Of a stretch of 64,000 nucleotides of DNA, positions 22,416 through 35,962 are shown piece by piece (the first letter of the stretch is position 1; every line of letters begins with the position of its first letter). Below the pieces are notes generated by a model that was given only the letters and a program-made list of their open reading frames with translations, ran no database searches and was not told the DNA's origin. Both the position numbers and the translations under genes were made by a program. Location of the stretch: contig NW_020825326.1 in assembly GCF_003286085.1 (NCBI RefSeq), positions 1,922,001 to 1,986,000 of the forward strand, given 5' to 3'. The stretch comes from Drosophila persimilis. Taxonomy: Eukaryota; Arthropoda; Insecta; Diptera; Drosophilidae.

Positions 22416-22856
22416 TCAAGTCCTCGGAATATGCTTACCCTGCATGGGAACCCCCATCTTGCCAGTCGCCTTTTGAAACAGAGTTGGGGGCTGGAAAAAT
22501 CGAGCGTAAACTTTATCTTGTCTGGCGTCTTCAACTGCTCTAAGATTTTGGCTTTTTATGTTGGTTTTCAGTTTCTTGTTCCATTCCTTGGTTTGCCCCT
22601 CTACTCCAAGTCCGCTCCTTATCCTCCCTCGTACTGGTACTACCGGGAAGGAGAATTCTCCTTCTGCTGAATTGTTCTTATATATGGTACGAGTACATTC
22701 CCCCTTCATTTCCTGACTCTGTTTCTTTTGGTCTGGAGCGGCATTTAAAACTTTATCTACCAAGGGAGACCAGACAGCCTCAGAGAAAGATGACGATGGA
22801 GAGACGGTTCCCGTTTTTGAGGCTTTACAGTACTTCTTGAAAGCTCGGCTTTTCAT
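22416..22856 (-). CDS. Candidate orphan ORF or pseudogene, 146 codons
   Basis: An ATG-started minus-strand frame without low-complexity sequence. It is rich in Lys, Arg and Ser, with no membrane segment or known motif. The frame stays open about 75 bases upstream of the ATG and reads KTVQKLLAEREKRDN there, a coiled-coil-like stretch. Just beyond a 1-base frame change near 22,915 another open stretch on the same strand continues to about 23,050. That continuity across a single frameshift suggests a decayed gene rather than chance, possibly retroelement gag. A GGTAAG near the 3' end could be a splice donor. No family is recognised. Confidence 0.25.
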   Translation of the reverse strand: MKSRAFKKYCKASKTGTVSPSSSFSEAVWSPLVDKVLNAAPDQKKQSQEMKGECTRTIYKNNSAEGEFSFPVVPVRGRIRSGLGVEGQTKEWNKKLKTNIKSQNLRAVEDARQDKVYARFFQPPTLFQKATGKMGVPMQGKHIPRT

Positions 22857-23712
22857 TATAACATTGTCTCTTTTTTCCCTTTCAGCTAGTAATTTTTGTA
22901 CTGTTTTTAAAGAGCTTGCATTTCTTCATATATCGTCTGAAATTTAAGGTCATCTGATTTTGCTAAAATATGTAGATCTGGAGATCTGGTATGTAGATCT
23001 TTTGGTGAGCCCCGAACAGAACGAAAATCCCAATCAGAAAATATAGGGAACAAGTTGGTGAAGAAATCGTTCAGATCACATAAGAAAGAAGTTTGGGGAA
23101 AGTTGAATTAACTTTATTAAACAGAAACTCTTAAAGAAGGTTATGACAATGAAAGTCTTGAAGAGGTATGGAAAATACGACATAATAATTTGATGAAGTG
23201 CAAAAGATAATTGTTTTTCAGATTATATAAAGAGATTAAAGGACTCTTATTCAGATCTCATAAAAAAAGGTGGAAAGAATTTTATTGATATCAAAGGAAT
23301 ATCTCATAAAATTATACTATTAATAAAAATGCATCATTCAAAGAAGTGTATTCATATCTGAAATGGTTATGGTTATGCTTGGCAGTCGTAAGGCTGTGTG
23401 GCTATTAATTATGGGGCTTATTATGTGGTAACGGGCTTTCGGCATGCTTTTAAATGAGTTTCGATTGGTTATATTCTACGATTTAATGAGAAAACCGAAA
23501 GAATTTCCAGTTAAAGTTCCAAGTTTACCTGGGTCTAGAATTCAACAAATTCCTGCGGTAATTAGGCGTTGAAAAGTGATTCCCCTTGCTTCCCCTGTCC
23601 ATGAATCGAACCCCCACTGCTTAAGCTGAAGCGTTGGTAAAATTTCTGTGGAAGCGTTGGCCTATCAGCAAACAACATCAACAAATCAACGGAACATTTT
23701 CTTTGGAAACAC

Positions 23713-23731
23713 AAAAAAAAAAAAAAAAAAA
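23713..23731. repeat. Poly(A) tract, A19
   Basis: An uninterrupted run of 19 adenines. No retroposed gene is recognisable beside it, so a simple homopolymer is more likely than a retrogene tail. Confidence 0.9.
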
Positions 23732-25238
23732 TCATTAAACTTGGTATTTCGGTTAGAGGGGGTTGCGGTAGAGAAAAAACAGATTATGTAGAGGGGGCGT
23801 GGGTGGGGGGTATTTGCCGCCCCGGAGGTAGGGTGCCACATCAATTTCGAATAAACAAAAACAAAAACGTGAAGAAATCTATTATGACATTTGTACGCTG
23901 ACAAGTTGACGGAAAGTCATTAATGATTAGGCCAGGATACGCCTGCGCCTCCGCCACCCGGGCCGCCCGGGTCCCCTGTTTCCGACAGTCTCAATAATTA
24001 TTGTATTACCAAATTATGTACTTCCCCCATGCCAGTCATTCGCTGGCGACAGCGTCGTCAACAAGGTGACAGAGTCATAAAAATGCCAACACGAACCGAA
24101 ACGGCGAAACCAGAGCGCGAAATGAAAATGGAATGGTTTCGGCAAGCGCCGAAACGTGAAATACTGTAAAACTTCGCCTTCGCGGGAATACTCTTTCTGC
24201 GCCTTGAGCTGTCTAGCTATGAGAACTTGTTCAAGTTCAAGTCAAAATTGAATTATATATTGCACAGCCCATTCAAAATCGGTTACTGATACTGGTATAT
24301 CCGGCTCATGGCTTCCAATTCAGCGCCTGAAAAACTTACTATAGCTGTTAAAAGTTTAAATCAATTTCCCCTTGCAAAAATTTCGTACATTTCCATGAAA
24401 AATACTTCAATGAAAAATGTTCAGGTTCGATTGCTGGGATTGTCGCTCTGATACAGCGACTTTATAGCAGTATAGCCTTAAAGCTGCCTAAGGTTTGACG
24501 AAATCCATTTAGGCCACTTCACATAGAGCAGCCCAAGCAAGTTGACAAACTTCAAACTGTCTGTCATTGAGGGTTTGTGAGGTGTGCGACATGTCAACTA
24601 TTTAGCAAGGTCGTGCACCTAGCGGCGCTGACGCCTGGGAGAGATTCGACACGCCCTTGGGACTTCAAAGACTTTGATTTGTTTCGGTTTCTAACGTTTT
24701 TGCAGTTGATGTTGCTGGTCGCGTGCTTTTTTCTTGGAATATTGAATCCTTTCGCTTTTCTTTGTGCCACGAAAAGGAGGTCGGGGGAAACAAAGCCCGC
24801 AACTCTGCCCCGAGATTGAAAACTGAGCAAGTTTTTCGAACTCCCACATCACTTTGCCTCCTTTTTTGATCTTTTTAAAACTCTTTGCACACATGTTGTG
24901 TGAGTGCTGGGAGGGTTCCTCTGTGAAAACTTAATCGGATTTGGCGTGTGCCTTCTTCTCGGGCTGGCAAAGAAAGGGAAATTTTAAAATTCAACCGGCA
25001 TAAATCAAACACTGGGACGGCAGTTTTCGTGCTCTGCCTGGGAGAAAAGGATAAACAGGAACCTTAGGGTTATACGTATGTTGGCGTTGGCGGAGTCCTG
25101 CCGGGTCCTGTCCGTCGAATGGGAGCACAGAGCAGGAGCCGGAGCCGAAGTCGAAGTCGAAGCCGGCTGCCACACAAAAAATATTTACGCCTAACGAAAC
25201 TTTTTTCCAAACTCATATTTAAACTTTGGGTGTACATA

Positions 25239-25280
25239 TGTGTGTGCGTGTGTTTGTGTGTGTGTGTGTGTGGTTGTGTG
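25239..25280. repeat. TG dinucleotide microsatellite
   Basis: Interrupted (TG)n tract with one CG and TTTG/GGTT interruptions. Confidence 0.9.
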
Positions 25281-26103
25281 GAAGGGGGTCCGCTAATGTC
25301 CTCCTTCACAGTGTGTGTTTGTTGTTGATTTTGAAAATCTAATTTTGAGTTAAATTGATTTTTCACTGGAGCATTTTTCTTCCCACCGCCCTTCTTTTCC
25401 AAAGTAAATTCAAATTTCATTGAATCTTCTGCGAAACATACGAGATATTTCATCAAATGTGAGTCCAGATACAGATACAAGATACCAAACAGTTTTCTTT
25501 TTATTTATTAAATTCAATCCCTTGTATCGCCTTTATCTGCGCTCCAATGGGTTTCCCTCTTCCGCTTTGATTTTCTGCGGCGTATAGAGAGTATCAACAT
25601 CGACCCCATCATCGTCATTGCGGTTACTTAGGCAAATGAAAGGCCTTTGCGGTCCGAACGGGTCATGTGTGGAAAGGGCTCGGACCGAACGATTGTTCAT
25701 TCTCCCGTTTTCTGTATCCGTAAGTCATGTGACCTGCACAGCTATAATTTGCTAATTAAAAAATCATCCGAAAACTCAATCACCAGGACAAAAATGAGCT
25801 AGTGACCCCGACCAGGCACAGCTCGAAGGGCTGAAGTTTTTAAGGGAATAGAGCTCTTGTTAAAGATTTAAAAATGGATTTGATCCAAGATCTGCCAATA
25901 AATGTGTGGAAAATAGGATAAGACAGCTTCCACGGAAGTCGTAGAATTCATTTAATTCAAGAAACCTGCCCTAACTGAAAGACCCAACATGATTTCAGAG
26001 ATCTGGATCGAGAAGGCATCGATTGGCAATCGATTAATATGTATACTCCATCGAAATCTCTGATTCACAGCCTTTGGAGATGATTTTCACATTATCAGAT
26101 TTA

Positions 26104-27243
26104 AAACGAGAGGGAACGTTGTGAGTTGCTGCGGAGACCGCAACTCTACATTTATACCCGATACTTGGTCAGTATGGCTCTCCTCCGGCAGACGCCGCTT
26201 ATATTAAACGACACGACAAAGAGTGCGTGCGAGAGAGACAGAAAATCAGTCTGAGCGTGACGTCGGGCGCTGCGTAGCCACTGCAAATTGATTTGTTCCT
26301 TTTGGCTATAAAAATAATCCGATCTGATCCAGATTCAGCAACCGGATAGATACGGTCATTCTATATGATTGTGCACTTTTAGTTTTCTCGAATCTGCAAT
26401 ATTGTGGATGGAACAGATTTTCCCTCTTTGTGGGGGCGAAAGGGGGTGCGGTGAAATTCTGAGATATACGTTTTATAGTGGGATCCAACAGTAGTGCGGA
26501 TACCAAATTTGGTTACTCTAGCCTTAATAGTCTCTGAGATTTGTGGTTGCCCCAGATTTTCGTCCTTTGCGGGGGCGGAAGGGGGTGTGGCCAAATTTTG
26601 ACACGAAACGGTCAAGGTCCGATATCACAGGAGTGTGGATACCAAAATTCGTTGCTCTGGCTCTTATAGGTTCTGAGATCCTTGAACTCATATTTTGCAA
26701 TTGGCAAAACCGACCATGAAACCTGTGTGTTAGAGAGAGACAGAGCGAGAAAGAATGAAATTGTTTTCTTGATTCTGGCTATAATAATTATACGATCTGG
26801 TTTAGATTTTACACTCTAGAACATATTGTCATCCTCTACGATTCTGCGTTTTTGGTTTTATCGTATCTTTAAAAATGTGGATGCCACAGATTTTTGTTCT
26901 TTGTGGTGGCAGAAGTGGGCGGGGCGAAGTTTTGAAATATTTTTGTAGCAGTGACACATCACAGACGTCCGGATTTGAAATGTCGTTGCTCTAGCTCTTA
27001 TAGCCTTTGAGCACTAAGCGCTAATAGGGACGGACAGACGGACGGACGGACGGACGGACGGACGGCCGGACGGACGGACAGACGGACAGACAGACAGGGC
27101 TCAATCGACTCGGCTATTGATGCTGATCAAGAATATATATACCTTATGGGGTCGGAAACGATTCCTTCTGGACGTTACACACATCCACTTTTACCACAAA
27201 TCTAATACACCCCAATACTCATTTTGAGTATCGGGTATAAAAA
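26104..27243 (-). mobile_element. DINE-1 copy C, essentially full length
   Basis: The best reference copy in the window at 1.14 kb. On the minus strand: 5' TTTTTATACCCGATACTC (27,243), a GTCC microsatellite block (27,028-27,098), core, inverted subterminal AGTATCGGGTATAA, the GAGTTGC/GCAACTC hairpin near 26,125-26,150 and end CGTTCCCTCTCG. No coding capacity; DINE-1 depends on Rep/helicase proteins of autonomous Helentrons. Its 5' end directly abuts a LINE fragment. Confidence 0.9.
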
Positions 27244-28134
27244 TCAATTAAATGGTTTTAACCTTTCTAATTACGGATGGATCGAAAACTGCAAATACCA
27301 CATCATTCGCAATCACAACGGAAACAAATACTTTAAAAGTGGGCTTATTACAAAACTTTTCCTGAATCTATTCGCCCGAAATCATAGCAATATACGAGGC
27401 AATACAAATTGTTAAGTCTATGTGCGGTAAATATATTATATGTCCAGACTCCTTATCCTCTGTTCAAGACATTCTCGTAGTAACCCCGGTAACTTCAACT
27501 ACTATGAATCTCGAATTAGATCTCTTTTAATACAATTATATCCAAAAATAATACTTCTCTGGATCCCAGGCCATAAAAATATAAAAGGAAACGAATTAGC
27601 AGACCAAAAAGCGAAATCAGCCTCAATAATGCCCCTTAAATATACACACAATAAAAATATATCAGACATTAATAAACATCTCAAGAGTAACATGCTTACC
27701 AACCAGCTGACCAATTCTCCAAAAGACTAGACCAAAACACCACATCAAGGACAAAAATATTGAGACTAAGACTAGGACATACATACATATGAACAAGAAT
27801 AACTCACCAACATTATCTAGATCCTACTTAAACAAATACTTGTACGAATTGCCAGAACAACGTCCCAATAATTATAGAACATTAACTTAAAGACTGCCCA
27901 TCCTCACAACTCACAGACATACGTTCCAAAATCTTCTCTAACATTCAAAAACTGAAATTGACCAAATCCTAAACTATTTAATAGAAACAAATTTATACCA
28001 ATTAATCGAATCTAAAACCCATCTAATAATAATAATAATAGCATAGCCGAAGGACCTAGTAATCAGAGCTATTTGTAAATAAGCTAGGCTAAAAGTTTCA
28101 ACTCTAACCTCGCTGTAAATAAATAAATAAATAA
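27244..28134 (+). mobile_element. I-clade LINE fragment, RNase H domain and 3' tail
   Basis: Only the 3' part of a non-LTR retrotransposon remains. LITDGSKTANTTSFA (about 27,267-27,315) gives the first RNase H Asp. EIIAIYEAIQIVK (about 27,380) and the DS block (about 27,450) follow in the same frame. After a frameshift near 27,480, LLWIPGHKNIKGNELADQKA (27,551-27,615) gives the His and last Asp region. A stop ends the frame at 27,730. An RNase H downstream of RT is characteristic of the I clade. The tail ends in TAAA repeats (28,115-28,134), with a TAA run at 28,025-28,041. RT and endonuclease are absent. Confidence 0.8.
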
Positions 28135-30504
28135 TATGTACATATACTGATATCACAAGTTGATATTCATGAAAAGTTCATAATGATGATGCAAAAGTGA
28201 TGTATTTCTAAATTCGCTTTTATTCGATATGCATAAGGATAAGGATAAGGATAATTAATTGTATATATATATCAACAATCACATACAAATTTCACATATC
28301 TATAAATGCGTTTCCCGTCATTTTTTTTATATTTATCTGGTCCTCAAACATGAATCTAAACCATACTGACAATTTTCTAGGTACTTTACACTGATATGTA
28401 AAGCTTAAGGACGGTTATCGAGCCTTTGATAGGGTTTAAATGCACTCCGAATTTTGCTATCAGATATTTTCAATATCGCTAAAAGACATTTGAAGCATTC
28501 GATGAGTAGTCTTTGACTTTATTTATATAACTATACAGGTCTCAATCGTGAAGTCTGTCCCTTTCATCTGCATTTGATTGTTTCAGCAACAGATATTCAC
28601 GCAACTCCGTTGCAGGGAGCCAGTGAGTGCCCCCAGCTTTATGTTCAAGATTTGCCCCATTTATGGCTGTCATTTCCAGGTTGGCAATCTTCTCTGCGTG
28701 GCTCAAAATTAGACACGACTAAAAATAAAAAATAAAAAATGAAATGATATTCTTTCTTGTTTTTTTTGTCCATAGCAGGATGAATAATTTAGGAGTGTTT
28801 CATGTTCTGCTTTAAAATGACACACACCGAGAGAAAGTGGAGGTACACATAATGAAATTCTATACTCTCAAGCAGCTTCAGCAGGACGGCTGAGTGGGGC
28901 AGGTAGAGCGACCCGCGCTTTGAATACCAAATAAATAAATGAAATGAATACACTCGACAAAAAAAAGTGGAAGAAACCTGGGGGCTTGCCAATTTCAGAG
29001 TGGATCTGGGGCTGGCGTAGCGTAGGAGTCCCAGTGGACAAAGGAGTAGCAAGAGGAGGAGCAGCGCCAGCAGCAGCAGCAGCAGAAGCAGGAGCTTTGG
29101 CGGGGTCACGTGGCTGGAGGTTGTTCAATTTTTAGCAGCACAATTTGAAATATTTCTCTAGAATATTTGACAGACGGCCAGAGTTGCGGTCTGCAGCAGA
29201 GAGGGGGAATGCGGCCTGGCAGTGTGACTCTCTGGATGAGGGTGTGGGGCTGCCACACTGCAATGGAGAAGGTAGCGCAGCCACCACTGTTTCCCAGTGG
29301 GTTCCTGTGGGCCCTAGGATTCCCTTTGTTTGTGTCCGTGTCCGTGTGTGGAAGTGTGAAAAGAGAATGTGAAGGACAACAAATGAAATGCTGTAATGTG
29401 TCCTGTGGGATGGCTCCCTGCAGCCCAGTCGCCAGTTGCTCCCCAGATCAGGCCTGGGCCAAGGCTCGTCTCACCTCTTCGGACCGCACTCTTCGACTAC
29501 GTGTGGCCAGCGGAGAGTCCCGCAACAGGGGGTCCAAGGACTACACGTGCACAATCGAGCGCAATAATGAAGTACTTGTGATGCCCCGCCAATAGCGGAA
29601 TGGTGGGCAAGCAACAGGAGGGGCCTGTGACAATGGACTAAGGAGAAAGGTGAAGAAGATAGGGCTTTCCGTTCTATGCTCTTCTGATTTTCGAGTTAAA
29701 ACTGAGCATTCTTACAGGAATTTTCCCATCCATCTCCCCACATCATACGAGTATCAAACCACAACCAATCCAATCCAATCCAAGCCGGGCTTCCACTCGT
29801 AACTTGGACTCCATTCGAGCGGCTGTCCTGCTCTTCGAGCAAACGCTCCTTCATGGGATGCCGGGATATTTGGTTTATTTTCGTTACGTTTTCTGGTTTC
29901 AGCACCGTTTTGTTTTGCTCGTTTATTTGTTGTGTGTCCTCTTCCACTCCCTAAACAGTTGTCTACCTAATCCCCCTTGGCCACTCATCTGACCCCCAAC
30001 CCCCAACCCACCACGGAGTAAGTTAGTCAGTCAGTTCATATGTGCGTGGGAACGGAGGCATCAGAGGGACTGGAAATGGTGCGAACTGTGTGAAATTCCT
30101 TGCTTCCACTTCATTTAGCCTTTTGTTCGTGGTAAACAAGGACAACGGCAGAGTAGGCTAGATACGAATACCCTTTAAACGTACTCGTATGGACAGAAAA
30201 CAAGTACCAGAAAAAATTATTATTTTATTTGATTTAGAAAAAGACAGAGAATTGCGAAAATCGAATAACCTGTTTCTCTGATGAGGTGTTCTACGCGGCT
30301 GCAAGTCATTTCTGGGCTACCAACATCTAGCTAATGGTATAATACCCAATAGCAATGTAGAAAATTTGGTTCATTCGAAAATTCATTTGGTTTTAACCAT
30401 CATAGAAAAGGATATTTGCAATCTCAAACTTAACAAATAGAGATTATGGGCTTCTCTTATGTAAGTACACTTCCTCGAAATGTTGTTTATTTGCTGATTC
30501 ACTG
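28135..30504. other. Unique noncoding DNA
   Basis: Contains a GATAAG repeat (about 28,228-28,250) and a GCA/GGAGCA-rich stretch (29,045-29,095). The 142-codon plus frame at 29,167-29,595 lacks any motif and has no clear splice context; I do not call it a gene. Confidence 0.5.
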
Positions 30505-30870
30505 ATTCGATACTCAAACAGGATAATGGTGTATTAGATTTGCGGTGAAAGTGGACGTGACACCCAGAAGGATGCGACTCCAACCCCCTAGAGCTCGGAG
30601 GTCAGTTCTTGATCAGCATCAATAGCCAAGTCGATATACGCATGTCACTCTGTTCGTACCAACGAGCTTCTATATTTCAGAGGCTATAAGAACACGAGCA
30701 ACCAAATTTTGTATCCAGACTACTGTGATACACTACTCTGTTGCAAGTGTACATCATCAACTCGCCTCTTTTGCCCCCACAAAGGACAAATATCTGTGGC
30801 ATCCACAGATACGAGAAGATACGAGAAAGCCAAAAACGCAAAGCTATAGAGAATGACCATATCTCTCGCT
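30505..30870 (+). mobile_element. Decayed DINE-1 relic D
   Basis: Family landmarks survive in order: GATACTCAAA...GGTGTATTAGATTTG, a CCCAGAAGGA block, CTTGATCAGCATCAATAGCC (30,609-30,628), AGAGGCTATAAGAACACGAGC, and CCACAAAGGACAAATATCTG. The GTCC microsatellite is nearly gone. It is followed by CTCGCTGCTCGC-type repeats at 30,865-30,918. Confidence 0.75.
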
Positions 30871-33800
30871 GCTCACTGCTCGCCGCTCGCTGCTCGCTCC
30901 TCACTGCTCGCTCCTCGTTATCTATCTTATCGATTGGTTGCTTATCTATGCCGACTGAAGCAGCGCCGATTGGCGATCCGTAATCACTCCGTAATCTTAT
31001 TTGTGCGCCGTGTTTATATGGAGTCGAAATAATTATTTGGCCAGTGGAAGATACAAACATTATTCTTCACATTTTGCCTGCACATCATAAATGTACATAC
31101 TCATATGAAGTCTTGAGCCAGTCAATATTTGGATAATCAAATAAAATATCTGACTCTTTAGCACGGTGTATAAATTGGATAGGAGCAGCCAGGAGCTGCA
31201 TTAATTTTACATTACTATTATCGCATGAACCAGAGAGAGGGAGAGAGAGCTGAGGGGGCCGCCTTCGCCCCATTTAAGACTCGGCCATAATAATTTTCCG
31301 CGTAATTTATTTGAGCGCTGTAATATCATATTTCACCCGTGGACGAGAGCGATGGAAGGGAGTTTGGCGTGGGAGTAGGAGTGGAAGTGGAGGTGGAGGT
31401 AGAAGTGGTGATGGTGGTGGGAGCAGGAGTTTTTTGGAGAAACTTCCGTTGCATAATTTAGCGCACACATGTGCACTAAATCTGGGAGGGGATGGAAGCC
31501 GCCTGAATGGAGCACGTTAAAATAGGCGGAAGACGATTATCAGACAGTTTGCACACAATGTCGTCGCATTCGGATATGGGAGGGATGAGGGGACTGGATG
31601 CAGGACTAGGGCTGGGACTGGGACTGGGACAGAGCCCAGGAGGCGGCAATGGTTCACATTTATTGCCAAAATTAAATGACAATGTAGTTGAAAAAGGCAA
31701 GCGGTAAAGGCGATAGAGGGGGCGGATCCGGAGGAAGAGAGTGGGCAGGACCAGGAGGTAGCTAGAGCGAGTCAAGTTTGTTGTAACCGGAGATAGATGC
31801 GGATGATTTTGGCACCGGAAACGGATATGGAGTGAGAGAGGCCGGGAGAGCGGGAGGGTTCAAAGTCACGGCAGCGATAACTTCTTGTCGCCCCACTCAC
31901 ATGCTACTCGGAGGAGAGGAGGAGCCCAGGACTACAGCTGGAGTGGAAAGAGAATTGATACTTGGGAGTTCGCTGGGCTGGCGGTGCATGAGAGGCAAGT
32001 CATTTTTCAAGTTTCATACAATTTCTCTACGGGGTGCAGGGGCAAGCTACCCTGCCCGTGTCCCTGAAACACTCATCAAGTTTAGGCGGGAAGGCCTCAG
32101 TACAAGTGTAAGAGACTTTTAGCGGCTCTGGCATATTGTTTGGCTTAACTGTAGTGTGGGGCTGAGAGCGGCGAAGGCATGTTCCTCCCCCCCTTACAGC
32201 TAGGTGGCAGGTGGCAGGCGTTGGTCATGTGGTGGAGTAAAAGTGCGCCGCCGCTTTTGTTGAACTTTTGCTTAAGATTGCGCAGTAAATTGTCGAAAAT
32301 TAATTTTCATGTTGAAAAGCTGCAAATTGCGAGAGAGAAAGAGAGAAAAAGATACGTAGATATAGTGGCAGAGGGTGCGTGTGTGTGTGTGTGCTGGTGA
32401 GCGGGTGGGGGGCGCGGGGCGTGGGGCTGCAAACTCAAGGAGAAGGTTTGTCAATTAATTTCTAGAATGGTTTGCCTAATTGAAATTTTATGGCTTTTAT
32501 GTTTCCCTGTCTGCTTTCAGTAAGCACGCCAGAGGGCGCTTCAGTGGTGGGCGGTGATATGTGTGGGTGTGTGTGTGGGTGTGGCATTCCTTAGACAACA
32601 TTTCATTAAGCTCTGTGTCAGTGTGCATGCTCGTTCCAAGAGCCCCGAAAGTTGCAAGTGCCGCCCAAATTTTCGCATTTCCAAATCCGAAAGGAGCCCC
32701 GCAAAACGGGGAAACGGGTAGTCAGCCTTTGGTTCCTTGACTGAACCACGGAATCTGGGGACGTTTTGTGCAGTGCCAATCAGTGTTTCTTCTTAAAGCT
32801 TACAGGCTTAAAGCTATGTTGTTGCCCATATATCTATAGATACGCTGCTTAGTCCATGTCCTACCGCACGACCCCGACTCACGTACCGACTCGTTTCTTT
32901 TCCCTGCACGCAGTAAATGAGTCGGAAACTTGACGAGATCTAGGTGTGTAGCTCCGTCCCTTTCCTTTCCATCTGACTGACACATCTCATGCTTCGTATG
33001 AGAAAGTCATATGGGCCCAATTCGACCCCAAAGAGGAAGGGAAGCGGGTGAAACGTTTTAAAATAAGAGGCACAAAACCTGACAAAGAGCAGCAAGCACT
33101 CCTCCGGTGGCTGCCATTTGGGATGAGAGCTTACCATTGGAAACGCATAATTTGAATATCCGGTTAACTGTTGCTTCCCTGCTGCATCTGTTGCAGGCAA
33201 GTGCTCTAATTACGCAAACACAGTTGCCACATGTTGCAGGGAAAGCAAACAGACACTAACGGGCTCTGCACAAATCAAATATTGTGTGCAGTCTCCAATA
33301 ATCACATCGGAGATGCCAGCTTCCAGTGAACTGTAATTCAATTACAGTTCATTAAAATTATTACATAATAAATTATTGACCATGACTGGATCCTCGCTCG
33401 CACGCCCTCTGACCCATGAGGCGGGATTAACTGGAGTCTGATTGTTTTTCCACATGATTTAGACCAGCAGACCAGTCAACCAGCCAATAATGCAACCAAC
33501 AGAAAAAGCCAGCCAACAGCCAACAGCCAACGGTCGGCAGCAGAAACATCTGCTAAATATTCATGTGCTAGATGACAGGGAACTCGATTATGGAGATCCA
33601 GCGAATTATGTAACATACTTATGAATAAAATGCATTCCTTATTGATGGAGATGGCGTTGGATATGTACATGCATTATCGTGACACTCGACTCAGGCGTCA
33701 GACCTCAGACCTCAGACCTCTGACCTCTGACCATTGACCATGGGAGAGGGATTGACATCTGACAGTTCGATAAATGGTTTCCTTGCCCCATTCGATGCAA

Positions 33801-35940
33801 ATGCATCGAAATTATAAAGAATACAATTTTGTAATGCAAATGGTAGGTGTATTAATGTATTGAATATCGATTACTGCTGAATGTTGTGCGTTCGAAAGAA
33901 ATTCTATATTATATTATCGAGAGGATTCAGGGCATTGAACAAATGTTAATTCAAATTTATGTTCATGTCGATGGAATCAGAGTCATATTTAATCTCTGTA
34001 ATACTAATTCGTTTGCTTTATAAATTGTCAAATGCTGTTGAAGCATCTGTAACTCGAGAGCGATCGCAGATGTTTTAGATCAGGATAGGACCTTCCGACT
34101 CGGCCCTCTCCCTGAAAGGCCACTAATAACATTTATATTTTTCTGGTTCCGTTAGCCGAGTAATCCCGCTACGGTGGAGAGCCAACTGGGGACGGTGTGG
34201 GCCGAGATGGCGGCACGAGCCAATTGGGTGTCGACAGCTTATCCTGTCGAACTATGGGGGTGAGAGGCATGGCTCCTATAACCGCAGCAAAAATTAAAAC
34301 AGCTCAGTGCTTATGCAAATCTAAGCCCACACACTCGGAGGAGTTGGGGAGGGCCCCACACAAAGGGCAAGGGACCAGCTGGATACACTGGTAGGCTTGG
34401 CTAGACATCCTCCATGTAATCCATGAAGTAAATCCTTCACTGACGTCGCCATCGCCCCCACTGCGATGAGAGTAGATGTGTTCCTGTTTGGGATAAAACA
34501 TACAGATACCAATACCATGAAGGCCATGACAGCCAACAGACATGATGGAACGACCGAGAGGCAATATTTAAAAATGCAAGATAATATTTCAGGAAAATCT
34601 ATAACAAATTAGTTAATACTCCTTGATCCTTATGACAGAGTAATTGGGGGAAAAAAACTTCTCTCATTTCGTCAGTCGATCCAAGCCTGGAAAAATAATA
34701 TCCTCCATCAAAATATGAATACCCAAGGCCGACAATTTTGTTTACCAAAGGAACATTTTCTCAGCCCTCCTTTTGGGACAATCTCATCCCCTGTGCCATC
34801 GTTAGGGCGGAGGGCGGAGGACTGACAAAAAGTAAAAGCTGCCAGGTTTAGGCAGCCACAGCAACAGGCAGCAACAGGATGCAGTCAATGCCGTTCCCTC
34901 GTTTTCCCTTTAATTTTCCCTCCTGGTTTTTACCCACCATGTTTTACCTTTACCTCTGCCTCTAGCCTAACCGAGTCCGACCCGATGTAACCCCTCGTTG
35001 GGACTGTCCATACTCTCCCCAGCCGCGTTTGTTCGCATTTTGTTAATTACAATTATGATAATGAATCTTACAAAAGACTAATTAGTATGTTAAAAATGTT
35101 GCCCACCACAAGAGCTGGTAAATTTAAATGTATGTAAGCCCGTCCCGCCACCGCGTTGTCGAGTGTGGGTTTGGCTGCTTTCAAGTGCTGCACTCTGGTG
35201 GTGTCCTTGTTTTGAATGGAAGCGCTGAATAAAGCAGGAGAGCAGTGGTGACTGCAGCTTCCGCGGCTGTAGGGGCAGTAGGGGCAGTAGGGGGGCAGGA
35301 GTAGCCGAAAAAGTCAGCTTTGCGAATTTTAAATTGGGGAGATTTGATTTCTGAGCTACTAAATTTGCGGGAAAAGTTCCTTTAATTGTATTGGCACTAG
35401 TCGACGTAACAGAGCCCTCATATTTATATAGATATGTATTTCACTTGGGCATATTTTTATGATTAATATTTTAGTATTTTAATATTCTCGGGTTTTCATC
35501 TCTTTTTTATATGGGATATCATATACATATGTGACTCGCCCTCGCTAATATATTCCGTTGAATGATTTCATTAGCATTCTCAGCTGTGGACACGTTCCGG
35601 AAGATTATTCCGTTTTATAATCTCACATTCCTTCGAATATTTGTAGTAAACTCTATTTTCTCAGCGACACTCGTAGTAGTCCGGCAAATCTGTGGTCTCA
35701 TTAATCGCTTGGGTGTAGCTCCGAACACCAAGCTAATTGTCGGGCTGGATCATTAAAGTGTTGCGCTAATGAACCTTTATTTAAATCAAAATCGAAACCA
35801 CGATTGTGTTGACATTTCGGTTATGCCGCGCTCCACTCTCCACAGTCTCATCAATGCAAAATAACGAATAACGAGTGGCGAAATAAGGAGAATGGGCTAT
35901 TAATTTAATTACGAAAATTTACAGATGTCACGCGAACAGA

Positions 35941-35962
35941 CAGTCAGTCAGTCAGTCAGTCA
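35941..35962. repeat. CAGT microsatellite
   Basis: Five and a half perfect CAGT units, followed at once by TACATATGTA-type palindromic sequence. Confidence 0.9.

Larger units (their letters stand above)
22857..26103. other. Unique noncoding DNA with simple repeats
   Basis: Contains an A19 run (23,713-23,731), a TG-rich microsatellite (25,239-25,280) and GAGCCG/GAAGTC imperfect repeats near 25,130-25,165. No gene recognised; short frames over the TG tract are artefacts. Confidence 0.5.

Noticed and set aside
23713-23731. A19 tract as a retrogene tail
   Set aside because: No coding or RNA gene sequence precedes it on either strand and no target duplication is evident.
24577-24819. Short frame with a hydrophobic start near 24,707
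   Set aside because: No splice or start context, AT-neutral codon use, and overlapping frames of similar length on the other strand.
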